NCBI RefSeq assembly: GCF_003384035.1
Contig: NZ_QQAK01000009.1
Span: 555,717 to 619,716 of the forward strand
Direction: 5' to 3'
Length of the DNA: 64,000 bases
Source of the DNA: Sporosarcina sp. BI001-red
Lineage (GTDB): Bacteria; Bacillota; Bacilli; Bacillales_A; Planococcaceae
The translations under genes and the position numbers were made by a program. The notes under the pieces were generated by a model. It did no database searches, was not told where the DNA came from, and saw only the letters and a list, made by a program, of their open reading frames with translations. This document shows positions 54,281 to 63,650 of the stretch, piece after piece (the first letter of the stretch is position 1; each line of letters begins with the position of its first letter).

Positions 54281-54883
54281 TTGAATAAGAAATTCACGAT
54301 TTTACCATCATTAGCTCTTCTGGTTGCCCTGAGTGCATGTGGAGCGAAAGACAATACAGATCAGGCGATTCAAGGAGGAGATGTTGAAAAAAATAATGAA
54401 GTGACCGAACCTCAAAATGGCATGAAATCTGAAGCATTCACTGTTTTAGTGGATTTAAAAGACGCAGGAGGTAAAACTACCGGAACTGCAGAATTGGAAG
54501 AGACGGAAGAGGGGGTCAAGGTGCGCATAAAGGCGGAAGGACTCCCTGAAGGGAAACATGGTCTCCATTTCCACGAGACGGGTGTTTGTGAAGCTCCAAA
54601 TTTCGAATCTGCAGGTGGTCACTTCAATCCAGATGACACGAAGCACGGACTCGAGATGGAAGGAGGACCGCATGCAGGTGATTTACCGAATTTAGAAGTA
54701 GGTGAAGATGGTACAGTGGAGGATGAATTCACGGCTAAAAACGTGACACTCGAAATGGATGCACCCAATTCGTTGTTAAAAGATTCTGGAACAGCACTTG
54801 TGATCCACTCAGGGAAAGATGACGGTAAAACACAGCCGTCTGGAGATTCAGGAGAACGAATTGCATGCGGTGTTATTAAATAA
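54281..54883 (+). CDS. Cu/Zn superoxide dismutase-type lipoprotein
   Basis: This 200-residue lipoprotein has the signal LPSLALLVALSAC with lipobox LSAC. The SOD_Cu domain has HGLHFHETGVC, SAGGHFNPDDTKHG, GGPHAGDLPNLEV and LVIHSGKDDGKTQPSGDSG. All expected copper and zinc His residues and the zinc Asp appear present, plus the paired Cys (VC and IACG). Bacillus subtilis YojM lacks copper ligands, so this copy may be active at the cell surface. TTG start behind GGAGGG. Confidence 0.88.
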   Translation: MNKKFTILPSLALLVALSACGAKDNTDQAIQGGDVEKNNEVTEPQNGMKSEAFTVLVDLKDAGGKTTGTAELEETEEGVKVRIKAEGLPEGKHGLHFHETGVCEAPNFESAGGHFNPDDTKHGLEMEGGPHAGDLPNLEVGEDGTVEDEFTAKNVTLEMDAPNSLLKDSGTALVIHSGKDDGKTQPSGDSGERIACGVIK

Positions 54884-54886
54884 TAC

Positions 54887-54921
54887 AAAAAGGACAACCT
54901 GAAATCAGGTTGTCCTTTTTT
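54887..54921. terminator. terminator between convergent genes
   Basis: AAAAGGACAACCTGA (54888-54902) pairs with TCAGGTTGTCCTTTT (54905-54919), flanked by A- and T-runs for both directions. Confidence 0.85.
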
Positions 54922-54926
54922 AAGAA

Positions 54927-55205
54927 TTAGATGAGCGAGGCAATAATTCCTCGTTCATCATCTAGTAGAAATTTAATGCCTGTAGCATAAGGATCTTGAT
55001 GAAGTTGTTCTTCAATCCACATCCGAAGTGCTTGAGTCATATCGAAAGTATTCATGTTGACGGTCATCCCGTTGACGTCAGCTTCTGCAAAAAAACCTTC
55101 ATTATCTTCATAGAACAGTTCAACTTCAACTTGTTCTGGAGTAACGGATTTGTTTTTAGCCTGTTGGATGCAAATAGCGTTAATGATGTCCTGTTCTTCA
55201 ATCAT
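54927..55205 (-). CDS. YxcD-like protein (DUF2653)
   Basis: This 92-residue protein starts MIEEQDIINAICIQQA and continues through VEVELFYEDNEGFFAEADVN and WIEEQLHQDPYATGIKFLLD, resembling YxcD/DUF2653. The ATG overlaps the stop of the preceding gene (TAATG), so translation is coupled. Function unknown. Confidence 0.78.
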   Translation of the reverse strand: MIEEQDIINAICIQQAKNKSVTPEQVEVELFYEDNEGFFAEADVNGMTVNMNTFDMTQALRMWIEEQLHQDPYATGIKFLLDDERGIIASLI

Positions 55206-55642
55206 TAGTTCTGCCACCTGTGCATGTCGTCCTTATCTTGTTTCTTTTTCTTGAAGTACATGTAGACCATGCGCACAACACCGATAATCGCGATGATCGC
55301 GAAAACATTAACAAGTAAACCTAAAATGGAACCGAGGATACCCATGTTGGCAAATAGGCTTCCAAAAAGAATACCCGCTAGTCCACCTAGCATAAGTCCT
55401 TTCATGATTCCTCTGGATTTAGGTTTAGCTGTTTGTGATCCGTTTTTTTTAGTAAAGGAAGCATTATCCTTCTTCTTATCGACTACTGGCTTGTTGAAAT
55501 TATTTTGGTTTGGTGTAAATCCTCTTTTGCCGGATTTGTAGCCCTTCGCTTCGGCCGATGGTGAATGATCGTTAAACACAATGGTTCCAATCGGTGAAAG
55601 AATTAGCGTGAGAGCTAAAAATGCTGCTGCAACTTTTTTCAT
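55205..55642 (-). CDS. secreted/membrane protein with glycine-rich segments, upstream of yxcD-like gene
   Basis: This 145-residue protein has a signal-like start (VAAAFLALTLILSPIGTIVF), a basic Asn/Lys-rich linker, two hydrophobic segments (LMLGGLAGILFGSLFANMGI and LGLLVNVFAIIAIIGVVRM) and a basic tail. It resembles Tim44-like small membrane proteins of bacilli; not certain. It is translationally coupled to the YxcD-like gene. Confidence 0.7.
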   Translation of the reverse strand: MKKVAAAFLALTLILSPIGTIVFNDHSPSAEAKGYKSGKRGFTPNQNNFNKPVVDKKKDNASFTKKNGSQTAKPKSRGIMKGLMLGGLAGILFGSLFANMGILGSILGLLVNVFAIIAIIGVVRMVYMYFKKKKQDKDDMHRWQN

Positions 55643-55734
55643 GAACTAGTCAAACCTCCGATGAAGTAATGGATTGTTTACAATCCTCTTCACCATTGTA
55701 CAATAGAATGATTCAAAGTTAAAATAGTTCACTT

Positions 55735-55890
55735 TTACAATTGAGGTACAAACGTTTTACAGTCTGTTTCACTGCTTGACATCGCATGATTGCCTTGCTT
55801 GCTGACGACATATATTTCGTCCGCTTCACACTTGTTTCCTTCAGACCAAAACTTGCAATTATTAACTTCACATCGAATCCGCTGCCCCAT
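55735..55890 (-). CDS. DUF1540 small cysteine-rich protein
   Basis: The minus strand encodes 51 residues: MGQRIRCEVNNCKFWSEGNK, then CEADEIYVV and ETDCKTFVPQL. The C-x4-C-x9-C spacing and closing TDCKTF pattern match DUF1540 proteins of Firmicutes, thought to bind metal. AAAGGAGGTGCAAGAC precedes the ATG. Function unknown. Confidence 0.82.
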   Translation of the reverse strand: MGQRIRCEVNNCKFWSEGNKCEADEIYVVSKQGNHAMSSSETDCKTFVPQL

Positions 55891-56130
55891 GTCTTGCACC
55901 TCCTTTTAATGTAGGATGTGCAAGACATGCATCACTATGCAAAGAAAATGAAATTTATTTAAATGCCAAACTAAAAACTTGAAGTATGTACAAAAGAGGC
56001 GTATAGTGACTTGATGGTAATCTGATTAGGTGATTATGGCATGCGGATTTGTAAAAGTTTTACGTGTATTCAGCATATAGTTTACCTAGTTTCAGAACAA
56101 AATAAATTAAACTAAAAAGGGGATTTGCAC

Positions 56131-56580
56131 ATGACTACGCCGCTCAATCCTGAAGAAGCAGGAAACGTTGCTACAGAAGGCACACAGCTACCTTCCGATC
56201 AAAAACAAGACATTCTAGACCAGTTGCTTAAACCGGAAGTTCAAGAATCTTTGACGACTCTTGTTGAAAAACTTCCACAACTAACAGAACTTGTTGACTT
56301 AATGACCAAATCTTATGATGTTGCCAAAGCAGTTGCAACAGACGAAGTTTTGGTAAAAGATACAACTGAATTCATGAAAGAAATCGTAGGCCCTGTAAAA
56401 GACTCTGCGAAAAACATGGCAGCTACTGTTATCGAAGCAAAAGATCTTGCTGCAAAAAATTCAGAAACAATTGGCTTGTTCGGTCTTATGAAAATGATTA
56501 AAGATCCTGAAGCACAACGTATTTTCCGTTTCCTGAGTGCTTATCTTGAAATTTCTGGCCAACGCAACCATACAAAATAA
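56131..56580 (+). CDS. DUF1641 protein
   Basis: This 149-residue helical protein has VEKLPQLTELVDLMTKSYDV and SETIGLFGLMKMIKDPEAQR, the DUF1641 core. Family members sit beside formate dehydrogenase (YrhD) or NADH dehydrogenase-like genes. Here it is 33 bases before an NDH-2-type gene, so a role with that enzyme at the membrane is likely. AAAAAGGGG fits the ATG at 56131. Confidence 0.8.
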   Translation: MTTPLNPEEAGNVATEGTQLPSDQKQDILDQLLKPEVQESLTTLVEKLPQLTELVDLMTKSYDVAKAVATDEVLVKDTTEFMKEIVGPVKDSAKNMAATVIEAKDLAAKNSETIGLFGLMKMIKDPEAQRIFRFLSAYLEISGQRNHTK

Positions 56581-56613
56581 TTCGAACTAACTATTAGTAG
56601 AGGGGACTAGACA

Positions 56614-57798
56614 ATGACCAAACACATCGTTATTTTAGGAGCAGGTTATGGCGGTCTTTTGACAGCGCTAAATGCTCGTAACTTCCTGTCAGAAAATGAT
56701 GCAACTATCACACTTGTTAACCAAACATCAACTCACCAAATTATTACTGAACTCCATCGTTTAGCTGGAGGAACAACTAATGAAGGTGCAGTTGCACTTC
56801 CACTTGAAAAGCTACTTGCAGGTAAAAACGTTGATTTGAAAATCGCTACAATCGAAAGCTTTGACGTTAATGCGAAAAAAGTGAACTTGGCTGGTGGAGA
56901 AACGCTTACTTATGATGCACTTGTTGTCGGACTTGGTAGTAAAACAGCGTACTTCGGAATTCCTGGACTGGAAGAACATAGTATGGTGCTTAAATCCGCA
57001 AGTGAAGCAAAAGCGATTTTCAAACACATTGTCGATCGCATTAAAGCGTATGCAACAACTCATGACGAAGCAGATGCAACAATCATGATCGGTGGCGGCG
57101 GATTGTCAGGTGTAGAGCTTGTTGGTGAAATCGTTGACAACATGCCGAAAATTGCACGTGAGCACGGTGTCAATCCTGCAGATTTGAAGATCATGCTTGT
57201 TGAAGCAGGTCCTAAAATCCTTCCAGTACTACCGGATAACTTGATCGAGCGTGCTACTGAAAGTCTTACTAAGCGTGGCGTTGAGTTCTTGATCGGACTT
57301 CCTGTCACAAACGTTGAAGGCAACCAGATTTCGTTGAAAGATGGTCGTATTATCAAAGCGAACACATTCGTATGGACAGGTGGAGTTACAGGGAATCCAC
57401 TCGTTGGAGAATCCGGAATTGAAGTCGACCGCGGTCGTGCAACAGTCAACGAATTCCTCCAGTCTAAATCTCATCCAGATGTATTTGTGGTTGGGGATAG
57501 CGCGGTTGCGTTCCCAGCAGAAGAGGGAGCACGTCCGTACGCACCAACTGCACAAAACGCTTGGCAGATGGGCGAACTTGTTGGATACAACGTGTACGCA
57601 ATGCTTACAGGTAAGTCTATGGAAGCATTCAACCCAGTAAATTCTGGTACACTTGCTAGCCTTGGCCGTAAAGACGCAGTTGCATCAATCGGTGGAAACA
57701 ATACATCCCTTAAAGGAATGCCAGCTTCATTGATGAAAGAAGCAAGTAACATCCGTTACTTGACTCACATCAAGGGACTTTTTGGTCTCGCTTACTAA
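56614..57798 (+). CDS. NADH dehydrogenase-like FAD oxidoreductase (NDH-2 family)
   Basis: This 394-residue flavoprotein begins IVILGAGYGGLLTALNARNF (FAD) and has IMIGGGGLSGVELVGEI (NADH) and PDVFVVGDSAVAFPAEEGAR. TAQNAWQMGELVGYNVYAML and a C-terminal amphipathic end (LTHIKGLFGLAY) fit type II NADH dehydrogenases that pass electrons to quinone. A sulfide:quinone reductase is less likely, since I see no matching Cys pair. It is co-transcribed with DUF1641. Confidence 0.87.
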   Translation: MTKHIVILGAGYGGLLTALNARNFLSENDATITLVNQTSTHQIITELHRLAGGTTNEGAVALPLEKLLAGKNVDLKIATIESFDVNAKKVNLAGGETLTYDALVVGLGSKTAYFGIPGLEEHSMVLKSASEAKAIFKHIVDRIKAYATTHDEADATIMIGGGGLSGVELVGEIVDNMPKIAREHGVNPADLKIMLVEAGPKILPVLPDNLIERATESLTKRGVEFLIGLPVTNVEGNQISLKDGRIIKANTFVWTGGVTGNPLVGESGIEVDRGRATVNEFLQSKSHPDVFVVGDSAVAFPAEEGARPYAPTAQNAWQMGELVGYNVYAMLTGKSMEAFNPVNSGTLASLGRKDAVASIGGNNTSLKGMPASLMKEASNIRYLTHIKGLFGLAY

Positions 57799-57806
57799 GA
57801 AATACT

Positions 57807-57857
57807 AAAGGCTGTCCGGGACTTCAGTACATACTGAGTTCTGTGGCAGCCTTTTTT
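57807..57857 (+). terminator. rho-independent terminator after the NDH-2 gene
   Basis: AAAGGCTG (57807-57814) pairs with CAGCCTTT (57846-57853), with inner CTCAGTA-like pairing, then T-run. Confidence 0.75.
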
Positions 57858-58039
57858 AAAAAAATAAGGTACTCCTATGAATGATGTTGTATAAAATAAC
57901 CTTATAGAGTATGTTTGTTAATTGTCGGAACGATTCATCATTTGACAGAAGAAAACTAGATTCGTTATAGTAAACAATGACGGCAATTCAGTCCGTGCGA
58001 AAAAGGAGAGTAGTAGGCACGTAAAGTATTGGAAACCAG

Positions 58040-58205
58040 TTAAAGCGCCAGCGCCAAGAAAATCGCACAGATTCTCGGCAGACGAGGTGGAGGTTCATCG
58101 AACATTCGGCGGATGCCTCCTGATCGCAGATACCCGATCATATGCAGTTCCTAAAACACAGAGGTAACTCGGTGACACAAAAGGGATGTAGCAGGTATCA
58201 GACAA
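58040..58205 (+). ncRNA. glmS ribozyme
   Basis: AAAGCGCCAGCGCC (58042 on) contains the self-cleavage site, expected between A58044 and G58045. The conserved core follows: GACGAGGTGGAGG, CATCGAA, then ATTCGGCGGATGCCTCC. Later helices (for example GGTAACTCGGTGACAC) match the glmS ribozyme plan. Glucosamine-6-phosphate triggers cleavage, lowering glmS mRNA. It lies just before glmS, as in Bacillus. Confidence 0.95.
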
Positions 58206-58215
58206 ATTCAATGGC

Positions 58216-58266
58216 CAGTCCGGGCAGAACTGCCTGACTGACCTATACAGTTTTGCTTCCGGACTG
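58216..58266 (+). other. inverted repeat between glmS ribozyme and glmS
   Basis: CAGTCCGG (58216-58223) pairs with CCGGACTG (58259-58266), with an inner GGCAG/CTGCC. No T-run, so it is not a terminator; it may stabilise the cleaved message or present the ribosome site. Confidence 0.5.
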
Positions 58267-58286
58267 CCTGATACGGAGGAACAATT

Positions 58287-60080
58287 ATGTGCGGAATTGT
58301 AGGGTACAACGGAAAGAACCAAGCAGCAGAGATTTTATTGAAAGGGCTGGAGAAGCTCGAATATAGAGGATATGATTCTGCTGGGATTGCATTCCAGACA
58401 ACTCAAGGCGTCACAATGTTCAAGGAAAAAGGCCGCATTGCGGATTTAAGAGACGCAGTAACGGAAGAAATCGATGCACACGTCGGGATCGGCCATACAC
58501 GCTGGGCGACACATGGTGTACCAGATCAGAAAAATTCGCACCCACATAAAAGTGCCTCTGGACGTTTTACACTTGTCCATAATGGTGTTATTGAAAACTA
58601 TGAAAAACTGACTCGTGAATACTTGCAAGATGTCCAGTTTGTTTCTGAAACGGATACGGAAGTCATTGTCCAACTGGTAGAGTACTTTGCGAACGCTGGA
58701 ATGACTACAGACGAAGCATTCCGTAAAGCGCTATCGTTGCTGCATGGCTCGTATGCAATTGCGATGTTAGACGAACAAGATCCGGATACGATCTTTGTTG
58801 CGAAAAACCGCAGTCCGTTACTAGTGGGGGTCAGCAACGAGTGTAATGTAGTTGCATCTGATGCGATGGCGATGCTTCAAGTGACCGATCAGTTTATTGA
58901 ACTGCATGACGGTGAAGTTGTTTTGCTTGGGAAAGATGGCATTGTGATTGAAACCCTTGCAGGAGATAAAATCGAGCGCGCTCCGTATACGGCGGAACTC
59001 GATATGAGTGACATTGAAAAAGGAACGTATCCTCACTATATGTTAAAGGAAATCGATGAGCAGTCAGGTGTGATGCGTAAGATCATTGATGCGTATAGCA
59101 CAAATGAGGGAACCTTGGATATTGACCCGTATATCAAGCAGGCATTTCAACAGGCTGACCGACTATATATTATTGCGGCAGGCACAAGTTACAACGCTGG
59201 CTTAATCGGAAAAGAATATTTTGAGAAACTAGCAGGTTTACCGGTCGAAGTCCATATTTCCAGTGAGTTCGGCTATAATATGCCCCTTCTTTCGAAAAAG
59301 CCGTTGTTCTTATTCATTACTCAGTCCGGTGAAACGGCAGATAGTCGACAAGTGCTTGTAAAAATAAAAGCACTTGGGTACCCATCAGTTACAATGACGA
59401 ACGTGCCAGGCTCTACGCTTTCACGTGAAGCAGCCCATACGTTATTGTTGCATGCAGGTCCAGAAATCGCCGTTGCATCGACTAAAGCGTATACCGCTCA
59501 ACTCGCAGTCCTCGCGATTACGGCTTATGCATTAGGTGGAGGGGCGCAGAAGCTAGACTTGAAAAAAGAGCTAGCAATTGCAGCCAATGCGATTCAAACG
59601 TTAACGGATGGTAAAGAAGAAATTGAAAAAATTGCCTTAGACCTATTAACGGATAAACGCAACGCATTTTTCATCGGACGTAATCTAGACTTTTACGTAA
59701 GTTTAGAAGGTGCGTTAAAACTGAAGGAGATTTCCTATATTCAAGCAGAAGGCTTTGCTGGAGGAGAATTGAAGCACGGCACAATTGCATTGATTGAAGA
59801 AGGGACACCTGTCATTGCACTTGCCACTCAACCAAGTGTCAGCCCTAATCTTCGAGGAAATGTTAAAGAAGTCACAGCCCGTGGTGCACACGCTTGCATC
59901 CTCTCGATGGAAGGCGATAATGAACCGGGAGATCATCTCGTATTGCCTCACGTGCACGAGCTTTTAACGCCACTTGTTACAGTTATTCCACTTCAGTTGC
60001 TTAGTTATTTTGCATCGTTGCAGCGAGGCTGTGATGTGGATAAACCAAGGAATTTGGCAAAGAGTGTTACGGTAGAGTAA
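58287..60080 (+). CDS. glmS: glucosamine--fructose-6-phosphate aminotransferase
   Basis: This 597-residue enzyme makes glucosamine-6-phosphate from fructose-6-phosphate and glutamine, the first step to cell-wall amino sugars. Residues 1-11 ([11 protein letters not shown]) expose the N-terminal Cys nucleophile of the glutaminase domain. Two SIS domains follow ([48 protein letters not shown] region), and it ends in [16 protein letters not shown] fits the ATG. Regulated by the ribozyme. Confidence 0.97.
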   Translation: MCGIVGYNGKNQAAEILLKGLEKLEYRGYDSAGIAFQTTQGVTMFKEKGRIADLRDAVTEEIDAHVGIGHTRWATHGVPDQKNSHPHKSASGRFTLVHNGVIENYEKLTREYLQDVQFVSETDTEVIVQLVEYFANAGMTTDEAFRKALSLLHGSYAIAMLDEQDPDTIFVAKNRSPLLVGVSNECNVVASDAMAMLQVTDQFIELHDGEVVLLGKDGIVIETLAGDKIERAPYTAELDMSDIEKGTYPHYMLKEIDEQSGVMRKIIDAYSTNEGTLDIDPYIKQAFQQADRLYIIAAGTSYNAGLIGKEYFEKLAGLPVEVHISSEFGYNMPLLSKKPLFLFITQSGETADSRQVLVKIKALGYPSVTMTNVPGSTLSREAAHTLLLHAGPEIAVASTKAYTAQLAVLAITAYALGGGAQKLDLKKELAIAANAIQTLTDGKEEIEKIALDLLTDKRNAFFIGRNLDFYVSLEGALKLKEISYIQAEGFAGGELKHGTIALIEEGTPVIALATQPSVSPNLRGNVKEVTARGAHACILSMEGDNEPGDHLVLPHVHELLTPLVTVIPLQLLSYFASLQRGCDVDKPRNLAKSVTVE

Positions 60081-60110
60081 GGAAATAAAACTTAATAGTA
60101 TTGATTTGAT

Positions 60111-60147
60111 AAACCTCTTTGGATAGAATTGTCTAAAGAGGTTTTTT
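60111..60147 (+). terminator. rho-independent terminator after glmS
   Basis: AAACCTCTTT (60111-60120) pairs with AAAGAGGTTT (60134-60143), then TTTTT. The 280 bases from here to 60427 show no gene or clear box beyond presumed promoter sequence. Confidence 0.85.
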
Positions 60148-60427
60148 TGTGTATTCATAGTCAAGAAAAGCGTGTTAGGTAAAATGGTGTATTTAATGAA
60201 TGTGCATTGTGCTGCAATTGGGCGAGAAAGTTTGAATAGGAACGGCGGTAGAGAATGGTGAATTCATAACGAAACACACGTATAAGAATTATCCAAATTG
60301 GTGACTCATAAATCGCACCTATTTCCGTAATAGTATAAACTATGAGGTTATTAACTGCCCTCCGTTAAATCAGATTTTCCCATATATCTATTCAAACTAT
60401 CACCGTTTTAAAAAAGGAAGAGACCCT

Positions 60428-61312
60428 ATGATTACACATGAAAGTACGTTTCCAGTTCATCGCTATAGTTTCATCGAGAAGCTATTATTTCAACGTGTTC
60501 GTTTCACCCCCTCTAAACTGGCGCAGGAACTGAACGGGAAGACGATTCTGATCACAGGCGCGAGTTCAGGCATTGGGGAGCAAGTGGCATATTTGCTGCA
60601 AGACTTTCCTGTTCATTTGGTTTTGGTTGCCCGACGCAAGGAAAATCTTATGCGCATTAAATATGAAATTGAAAAGAACATGGCGACTGTCACTATCGTT
60701 GCAGCAGATCTTCGAGTCAATGATGAGCTGGAAGAGCTGATTTGCCTGATTCAAGAGCTGCCTCATGGTCTTGATATCGTGGTCAGTAACGCAGGATTAT
60801 CCATCAATCGGTCGATTTATGAATCGTTGGACAGGCACCATGATTTTGAGAGAACCATGGCGATTAACTACTTTGCCCCTGTCAAAATGCTACTGGCGTT
60901 CATTCCATTGCTAGAGAAAAACAATGGACAGATCATCAACATATCTACTATTAATGCTGTATTAGTTCCATTTCCTAGATGGGCTGCATACCAAGCCTCC
61001 AAAACAGCGTTCGACAGCTGGCTACGTTCCACAGCAATCGAGCTGCAGCGAAATGGTGTATCGACCACTTCGATCTATCTTCCGTTAGTAAAGACGGACA
61101 TGATCCGGCCAACAGAGGCTTATGATCGCATGCCGGCGATGTGTCCGAAACATGTCGCTAAAATCATTTGCAAGTCCATGTATACGAAATGCAAAATGTA
61201 TAGGCCGTGGTGGCTGCCCATCGGACAAATTTCTTCTGTCCTTTTCAGGGGGACGATAGAAAAAGTAATGATGAAGACAACTGGAAGGGGGAATCGGCGT
61301 GCAGGTTCGTAA
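60428..61312 (+). CDS. short-chain dehydrogenase paired with acyl-CoA ligase
   Basis: This 294-residue classical SDR has TILITGASSGIGEQVAYLL at about 40-58 after an N-terminal extension, IVVSNAGLSINRS, Ser in IINISTINAV and YQASKTAFDSW for Tyr-x3-Lys. The C-terminal extension (RPWWLPIGQISSVLFRGT) is basic and could touch the membrane. It overlaps the following AMP-binding gene by 14 bases. AAAAAGGAAGAG precedes the ATG. Lipid-like substrate likely but unproved. Confidence 0.85.
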   Translation: MITHESTFPVHRYSFIEKLLFQRVRFTPSKLAQELNGKTILITGASSGIGEQVAYLLQDFPVHLVLVARRKENLMRIKYEIEKNMATVTIVAADLRVNDELEELICLIQELPHGLDIVVSNAGLSINRSIYESLDRHHDFERTMAINYFAPVKMLLAFIPLLEKNNGQIINISTINAVLVPFPRWAAYQASKTAFDSWLRSTAIELQRNGVSTTSIYLPLVKTDMIRPTEAYDRMPAMCPKHVAKIICKSMYTKCKMYRPWWLPIGQISSVLFRGTIEKVMMKTTGRGNRRAGS

Positions 61313-62846
61313 CTTGGCTTACCTGTTAAAAGAGATGGAATTGCTGTCGCCTATGGGGGCTGCTGGATTCGCCTCCGCTGTTAGGAAGCATGGTGTGAAC
61401 ATCATGATCCTTCTGGAACTCGCAGACAAGATACATGGAGAGAAGGTCGCGATAGTGGATGATCTCGAGTCGATTAGTTATTCACAGCTCCGCAAACAAT
61501 GCGATGCCCTTTCTATGCATCTACAACGTACTTATAGACTCCGTGAAAACAAGAAAGTGGCATTTCTTTGCCAAAACCATTCCTCAGTTGTCAAAGCTAT
61601 TTTTTCAGTATCCCGTTTAGGGGCAGATATCTATTTACTGAACACAGAAATGGGAGGCAGCCATTTTGATGAATTACTTGAACAGCATTCATTCGACTTA
61701 CTAATTTATGATCAGGAATTAAATGAGCTTGTGGAGAATTCTAATTACCGAAATCCGAAAATTTTGAGCTTTCATGATGACAAACATGCCATTAATCATA
61801 TAATCTGCAGCGAAACATCTGTTTCTAGTGAAAGTAAGAGAACTTCATCCGGCAAAATTGTTCTTTTGACAGGGGGAACAACCGGAAAGCCGAAAAAAGT
61901 GATCCATCAGCCGTCGCTTTTTAATTATGTTCAACCGTTCTTGACGATGGTGACGAAACTGGGGCTTACACATCGCAAAAGTGTACTAATTGCCACTCCA
62001 ATTTATCATGGGTATGGAATTGCTATACTGCTGTCCTTTTTAGCGTTAGGGAAGACGGTCGTCTTGACTAAAGGATTTGCTGCAGAGAAAGTGTGTACTC
62101 TCATTCGTAGCCATGAAATAGAAGTAATCACAGTAGTTCCGTTAATGATTGAAAAGCTTTTAACGCATAAGACGAGTGACTTAATGTCACTGAAATGTAT
62201 AGCATCCGGTGGAGCGCCGTTACATCCGAAGCTCGTTCAGAATATCGACATGAAACTCGGTAAGGTTCTGTTCAATCTCTATGGGACTTCCGAATCGGGA
62301 TTGAACTGCATTGCGACGCCCGCTGATTTAACGATATCGAGGAATACGATCGGCAGGGTGATTCAAGGAAGTCGGTTGAGAATACTGGATGAAACGAAAA
62401 AAGAAGTAGCAGCAGGAAACGTCGGCCAGTTTTTTGTGAAGAACCAATGGTCGATGAAAAATAAGGAGTCTGCCTGGGTCGGAACTGGGGACTTGGGATA
62501 CAAAGATCAGCACGGATTGTTGTATTTGTGTGGCAGGACAGATGATAGGATTGTATCTGCTGGAGAAAATGTCTATCCAATTGAGCTGGAACAGCTTGTA
62601 AGGACCCATCCCTTGGTAAAAGACGTGGTGGTCATAGGTATACAAGACGATCGATTCGGCCAACGATTATGCGCATTTGTTGAACCAGTAAACGATGAAC
62701 TAACCAGTCAATCCGTCATGGAATGGCTAAGAGCTATTTCTGCGCGGTATCAAATGCCAAAAAAAGTGATTATTATTAGTGGCATTCCGTACACTTCGTT
62801 AGGAAAGCAGGATAAGAAACGGTTACGAGATATGACGGACGACTAA
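61299..62846 (+). CDS. AMP-binding acyl-CoA synthetase/ligase
   Basis: This 515-residue ANL-family enzyme has LLTGGTTGKPKKV (A3 loop), NLYGTSESGLNCIATP (A5), YLCGRTDDRIVSAGENVYP (A8 hinge with A7-like GTGDLGYKD before it) and the A10 Lys in SLGKQDKKRL. It activates a fatty or other carboxylic acid, probably to a CoA thioester. GTG start behind GGAAGGGGG inside the SDR gene; the two are translationally coupled and probably act on one compound. Confidence 0.9.
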   Translation: MQVRNLAYLLKEMELLSPMGAAGFASAVRKHGVNIMILLELADKIHGEKVAIVDDLESISYSQLRKQCDALSMHLQRTYRLRENKKVAFLCQNHSSVVKAIFSVSRLGADIYLLNTEMGGSHFDELLEQHSFDLLIYDQELNELVENSNYRNPKILSFHDDKHAINHIICSETSVSSESKRTSSGKIVLLTGGTTGKPKKVIHQPSLFNYVQPFLTMVTKLGLTHRKSVLIATPIYHGYGIAILLSFLALGKTVVLTKGFAAEKVCTLIRSHEIEVITVVPLMIEKLLTHKTSDLMSLKCIASGGAPLHPKLVQNIDMKLGKVLFNLYGTSESGLNCIATPADLTISRNTIGRVIQGSRLRILDETKKEVAAGNVGQFFVKNQWSMKNKESAWVGTGDLGYKDQHGLLYLCGRTDDRIVSAGENVYPIELEQLVRTHPLVKDVVVIGIQDDRFGQRLCAFVEPVNDELTSQSVMEWLRAISARYQMPKKVIIISGIPYTSLGKQDKKRLRDMTDD

Positions 62847-63057
62847 GGCATAGTAGTTATCAGTAATGGTTCATATATATTTGATCTTTTCTTATAGTTA
62901 TGACTGCATTGTTTATGTTTGAGTTGTCAAAATACATACTAAGGTATCTTGGCAATCAGAATGTTTTTTTGTAGATGGGTGCTAAATTAGACAAAACATA
63001 CCCATTTTGAAACCTTCGACGGATAATTCGTATAAAAGTGTATCTGGAGGGATTTAA

Positions 63058-63381
63058 ATGAAGAAATTACTAATCGTCATCCTAACTATGTTAATAGAAA
63101 CAGGATTGTTGTGGGGTATGTCTATATTTATCAAATGGGACTTTATGGAGACCATTTTCTTGGGAGCGCTATTAATAGTTGCAATTCTATGGCTTTTTTT
63201 ATACTTTTCGAATCACAACCAAAATGTATTTTACGCTAGCGTAAAAGGATTGACGGGTGCCGATGCGGGGGGAGTAAAATTGTTTCGATTTCGTTTTCCG
63301 CCTATCATTTTAGGATTAATCTTGTATATGGTGTTAAGTTTATGTGTGACTATTTTCTACTATTATGATTACTTTATTTAA
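63058..63381 (+). CDS. DUF3899 membrane protein
   Basis: This 107-residue protein has three to four membrane segments (LLIVILTMLIETGLLWG, FLGALLIVAILWLFLYF, ILGLILYMVLSLCVTIFYY) and a short glycine-rich loop, as in the DUF3899 family. TCTGGAGGGATTTAA is a strong ribosome site. Function unknown. Remnants of a similar gene lie about 270 bases downstream. Confidence 0.75.
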   Translation: MKKLLIVILTMLIETGLLWGMSIFIKWDFMETIFLGALLIVAILWLFLYFSNHNQNVFYASVKGLTGADAGGVKLFRFRFPPIILGLILYMVLSLCVTIFYYYDYFI

Positions 63382-63389
63382 TTATTTTT

Positions 63390-63632
63390 ATGTTTAATCG
63401 AATAAAGCCTTTCTGTAACAGGTTCTCAAATAAATTCTACGAAGAATTACTTTCAAAGCGGCAGACGCATATTAATGAAGTGTACTTTGCAAGATCATAT
63501 TGCAGAGTTGAGCAACTGAAAGTACATATTGTTGCAACTTGTCATGGAGTCTCTGCAAGAATGATTATCACGCCAGGAAACCAGCTGTCCATTGTATCAA
63601 TGAATAAATTAATTAAGATAGAAAGAAGTTAG
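63390..63632 (+). CDS. doubtful 80-residue protein
   Basis: The frame encodes a basic protein with YFARSYCRVEQLKVHIVATC and SARMIITPGNQLSIVSMNKL. It has no ribosome site and no family I recognise. It may be part of a decayed gene between the DUF3899 gene and the IS element. Confidence 0.28.
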   Translation: MFNRIKPFCNRFSNKFYEELLSKRQTHINEVYFARSYCRVEQLKVHIVATCHGVSARMIITPGNQLSIVSMNKLIKIERS

Positions 63633-63650
63633 ACTTAACAAAGATACTTT

